This document shows, piece after piece, positions 62,433 through 64,000 of a DNA stretch of 64,000 nucleotides. The position numbers and the translations under genes are program-made. Below the pieces are notes generated by a model that had not been told where the DNA came from, ran no database searches, and saw only the letters and a program-made list of their open reading frames with translations. Positions within the stretch are counted from its first letter, which is position 1. Each line of letters opens with the position of its first letter. The stretch lies in the NCBI RefSeq assembly GCF_023336935.1, contig NZ_JAMBLR010000004.1, positions 1-64,000 of the forward strand. Direction: 5' to 3'. Source of the stretch: Phascolarctobacterium sp. ET69. Its GTDB lineage: Bacteria; Bacillota; Negativicutes; Acidaminococcales; Acidaminococcaceae.

Positions 62433-63671
62433 ATGAAAAAAACTTTACTTTTAGCAATGACGATAGCGATGGGAATTACCGCTTCCGCGTACGCGGCAAA
62501 TCCGTTCAGCGATGTTCCGGCAGGGCACTGGGCTTATGACGCTGTAAACAAGCTGGCGGCAGAGGGCGTGGTAGAAGGTTACCCGGACGGCACTTACGGC
62601 GGCGACAGGTTGATGACCCGCTATGAAATGGCGCAGATTGTAGCCAAAGCAATGGCGAAGGGTGCAAATGCAGACAGGCTTGCAGCAGAATTTGCCGGTG
62701 AGCTCGACAGCCTTGGCGTGCGTGTAGCAAACTTGGAAAAGAAAAGCGATAATGTGCGCATTACAGGGCAAATCCGCTATGAATACGGCGACAGAAATGG
62801 CGATATGCAGAAAACTAAAGGCAAAGTGGCACAGCACCGCCTGCGCAGCCGTATTTTTGTAAACGGCAATATTAATGAGGACTGGAGCTACACCGGGCGT
62901 TTTGAAAATAACCAGAGCCTTAAAAACAGCAGCGGTGACGATACCCTGAAATTCAATCAGGCTTATGTAAACGGTAAAATTGGCGGCGCAAAAGTAATTG
63001 CCGGTAAAACAGACCACTATGCAGGCAATGGTTTTATTTATGATGATACCGCCGAAAAAATTGAGCTGTCTTACGGGAAGGATGTAAAACTTACCGCTTA
63101 TTACGGTATTCCCACCGATTATGGTTATGATAAAATGTGGGGTGCATCCGTTGGCGGCAAAGTTGGCAATTTAAGCCTTTCTGCCGGTTATGATAAATTT
63201 CAGGATGCTTTAAATGAAATCCAAGGCTATGGGGTTCCTAACAGTGCAAAAACAGGTTCTGATAACGGCATATGGAATTTAAGCGCCAATTATAAATTCG
63301 GTGATTTTACTTTGGCGGCAACTTATCTTGATTCCGATATTGATTTAAGGGATAATTCCTCATATAAAGACGTTGACACCAACGGTTATGTTGTAGGCCT
63401 TAATTACAAAGGTGCCGATAAAAACAAACCCGGCACATGGGGCCTGTTTGCCAATTACTATGACCAGGGCGCAGGTACTTTTGTGGCGCATACCATGTAC
63501 CCGGGTGACTGGAGTTACTATGTAGACGAAGGCTTTAAAGGCTATATGGTCGGCGGCGGTGTAACCCTTGCCAAAAACATGGTTTACCAGCTGCATTACT
63601 ATGACCTTGAAGGCAAGGAAAGCGGGCTGGATGACCAGGTTATCTGGAGCCGCCTGCAAATTATGTTTTAA
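62433..63671 (+). CDS. SLH-domain beta-barrel porin (OmpM-like)
   Basis: A 412-residue outer-membrane porin of the Negativicutes type. Signal peptide cleaved after AYA (about residue 21), one SLH domain (FSDVPAGHWAYDAVNKLAAEGVVEGYPDGTYGGDRLMTRYEMAQIVAKAM) that binds cell-wall polyamine, a short coiled coil (LDSLGVRVANLEKKSDN), then an amphipathic beta-barrel that starts VRITGQIRYEYG and ends with an aromatic-rich strand finishing in F. SD ATGGAGG. Its position behind a cobalamin riboswitch and a B12 box suggests regulation by cobalamin. Confidence 0.92.
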   Translation: MKKTLLLAMTIAMGITASAYAANPFSDVPAGHWAYDAVNKLAAEGVVEGYPDGTYGGDRLMTRYEMAQIVAKAMAKGANADRLAAEFAGELDSLGVRVANLEKKSDNVRITGQIRYEYGDRNGDMQKTKGKVAQHRLRSRIFVNGNINEDWSYTGRFENNQSLKNSSGDDTLKFNQAYVNGKIGGAKVIAGKTDHYAGNGFIYDDTAEKIELSYGKDVKLTAYYGIPTDYGYDKMWGASVGGKVGNLSLSAGYDKFQDALNEIQGYGVPNSAKTGSDNGIWNLSANYKFGDFTLAATYLDSDIDLRDNSSYKDVDTNGYVVGLNYKGADKNKPGTWGLFANYYDQGAGTFVAHTMYPGDWSYYVDEGFKGYMVGGGVTLAKNMVYQLHYYDLEGKESGLDDQVIWSRLQIMF

Positions 63672-63762
63672 TAAATTAAATTACCTGTACTGCCGGGTTA
63701 AGGCATACGCAGCATAAGCAAAATATTTGCGGACTGCTGCCAGATAAGCTTTATCCGCAAGG

Positions 63763-63785
63763 CGGTGCAGGTTTTGCACTTTTTG
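63763..63785 (+). terminator. Terminator after the porin gene
   Basis: GTGCA and TGCAC flank GGTTT, followed by TTTTT. A second possible stem TTGCGGA/TCCGCAA lies just upstream (63727-63760). Confidence 0.65.
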
Positions 63786-63788
63786 GGA

Positions 63789-63810
63789 GGTATACCCATA
63801 CGGGTATACC
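63789..63810 (+). promoter_or_regulatory. CsoR-like palindrome, copy 3
   Basis: GGTATACCC-ATAC-GGGTATACC, perfect 9-base arms. It lies 38 bases before the -35 of the second riboswitch promoter, the same geometry as copy 2. It is the best copy of the three. Confidence 0.7.
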
Positions 63811-63847
63811 GTATAAAATACTAATTAAAATTTTTAACAAAAAAATT

Positions 63848-63876
63848 ATTTACTTTATTAGTAATTAGTGCTAAAA
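63848..63876 (+). promoter_or_regulatory. Promoter of the second cobalamin riboswitch
   Basis: TTTACT (63848-63853), a 17-base spacer ending TTAGTGC and TAAAAT (63871-63876), a near copy of the promoter at 61686. Confidence 0.7.
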
Positions 63877-63903
63877 TTAAAACATGATAATTGAATAAAC
63901 TGG

Positions 63904-64000
63904 TTAAAGGTGCCTTGTGGCTTAAAATGGAAACCCGGTGCAAAACCGGTACGGTCCCGCCGCTGTAAGCAGCTTTGCAAGTCAGCAGCCTGCCTTTAAT
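63904..64000 (+). ncRNA. Cobalamin riboswitch 2 (runs to window end)
   Basis: TTAAAGG (63904-63910) pairs with CCTTTAA (63993-63999). Between them are CCCGGTGCAAAACCGG, CGGTCCCGCCGCTGTAA and the B12 box AAGTCAGCAGCCTGCC. The aptamer seems nearly complete; its expression platform and target gene lie beyond the window. Confidence 0.88.

Overview
The window looks like a chromosome segment of a diderm Firmicute of the class Negativicutes. The family Acidaminococcaceae (Phascolarctobacterium-like) is my best guess, from gene content only. The main pointers are an SLH-domain beta-barrel porin (the outer-membrane anchoring style of Negativicutes), hfq and htpX next to a Firmicutes-style gene order (phoH-ybeY-cdd-era-recO-glyQS with a T-box, mutS-mutL-miaA-hfq), a group B-like [FeFe] hydrogenase, a TAXI-TRAP transporter, and repeated cobalamin control. 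Housekeeping genes are moderately GC-rich. One block near 19.8-22.1 kb is clearly AT-rich and looks acquired.

Layout. 0.2-12.0 kb: hydrogenase, SIMPL protein, dinB with a LexA-like box, rpsT (minus strand), lepA, a 55-aa ribbon-helix-helix protein on the minus strand, an M16C peptidase, a DUF1848 protein and a secreted carboxylesterase. 12.1-24.7 kb: an accessory, signalling-rich region with a glycine-zipper membrane protein, a receptor-like Ser/Thr kinase with a divergent HTH partner, zinc-ribbon membrane proteins, two XRE regulators, a WYL regulator, an AT-rich two-gene module of unknown function, a Sel1 pseudogene broken by one amber codon, tiny membrane ORFs, a macrodomain-HTH fusion and a VWA protein. 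It ends near a tRNA-Leu(CAA).

25-34.6 kb: alpha/beta hydrolase, lipoprotein cyclophilin, then phoH-ybeY-cdd-era-CNNM/CBS-recO and a glycine T-box with glyQS. era appears to start at a non-canonical ATA codon. 35.2-38 kb: SulP transporter, DEDDh exonuclease and a 31-aa holin-like (type I toxin-like) peptide in an elaborate RNA structure. 38-53.8 kb: miaB-mutS-mutL-rsmJ-like-miaA-hfq, xerD, a divergent polysaccharide deacetylase, htpX, M42 peptidase, ndk, a PduO-type cobalamin adenosyltransferase, an MFS transporter and alr. 53.9-60.6 kb: an unknown 125-aa gene, a complete TAXI-TRAP uptake system and ppsA behind a palindrome-overlapped promoter.

60.6-64 kb is the most intriguing part. Three copies of a palindrome with ATACCC/GGGTAT arms, resembling CsoR-family operators, lie upstream of an orphan amino-acid binding lipoprotein and of two promoter-cobalamin riboswitch cassettes. 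The first riboswitch drives a stand-alone DnaA-N-terminal-like protein. A stranded B12-box fragment then precedes the SLH porin. The second riboswitch runs into the window end. This suggests cobalamin-plus-metal control of an outer-membrane uptake function, with a small DnaA-domain protein caught in the same regulon.
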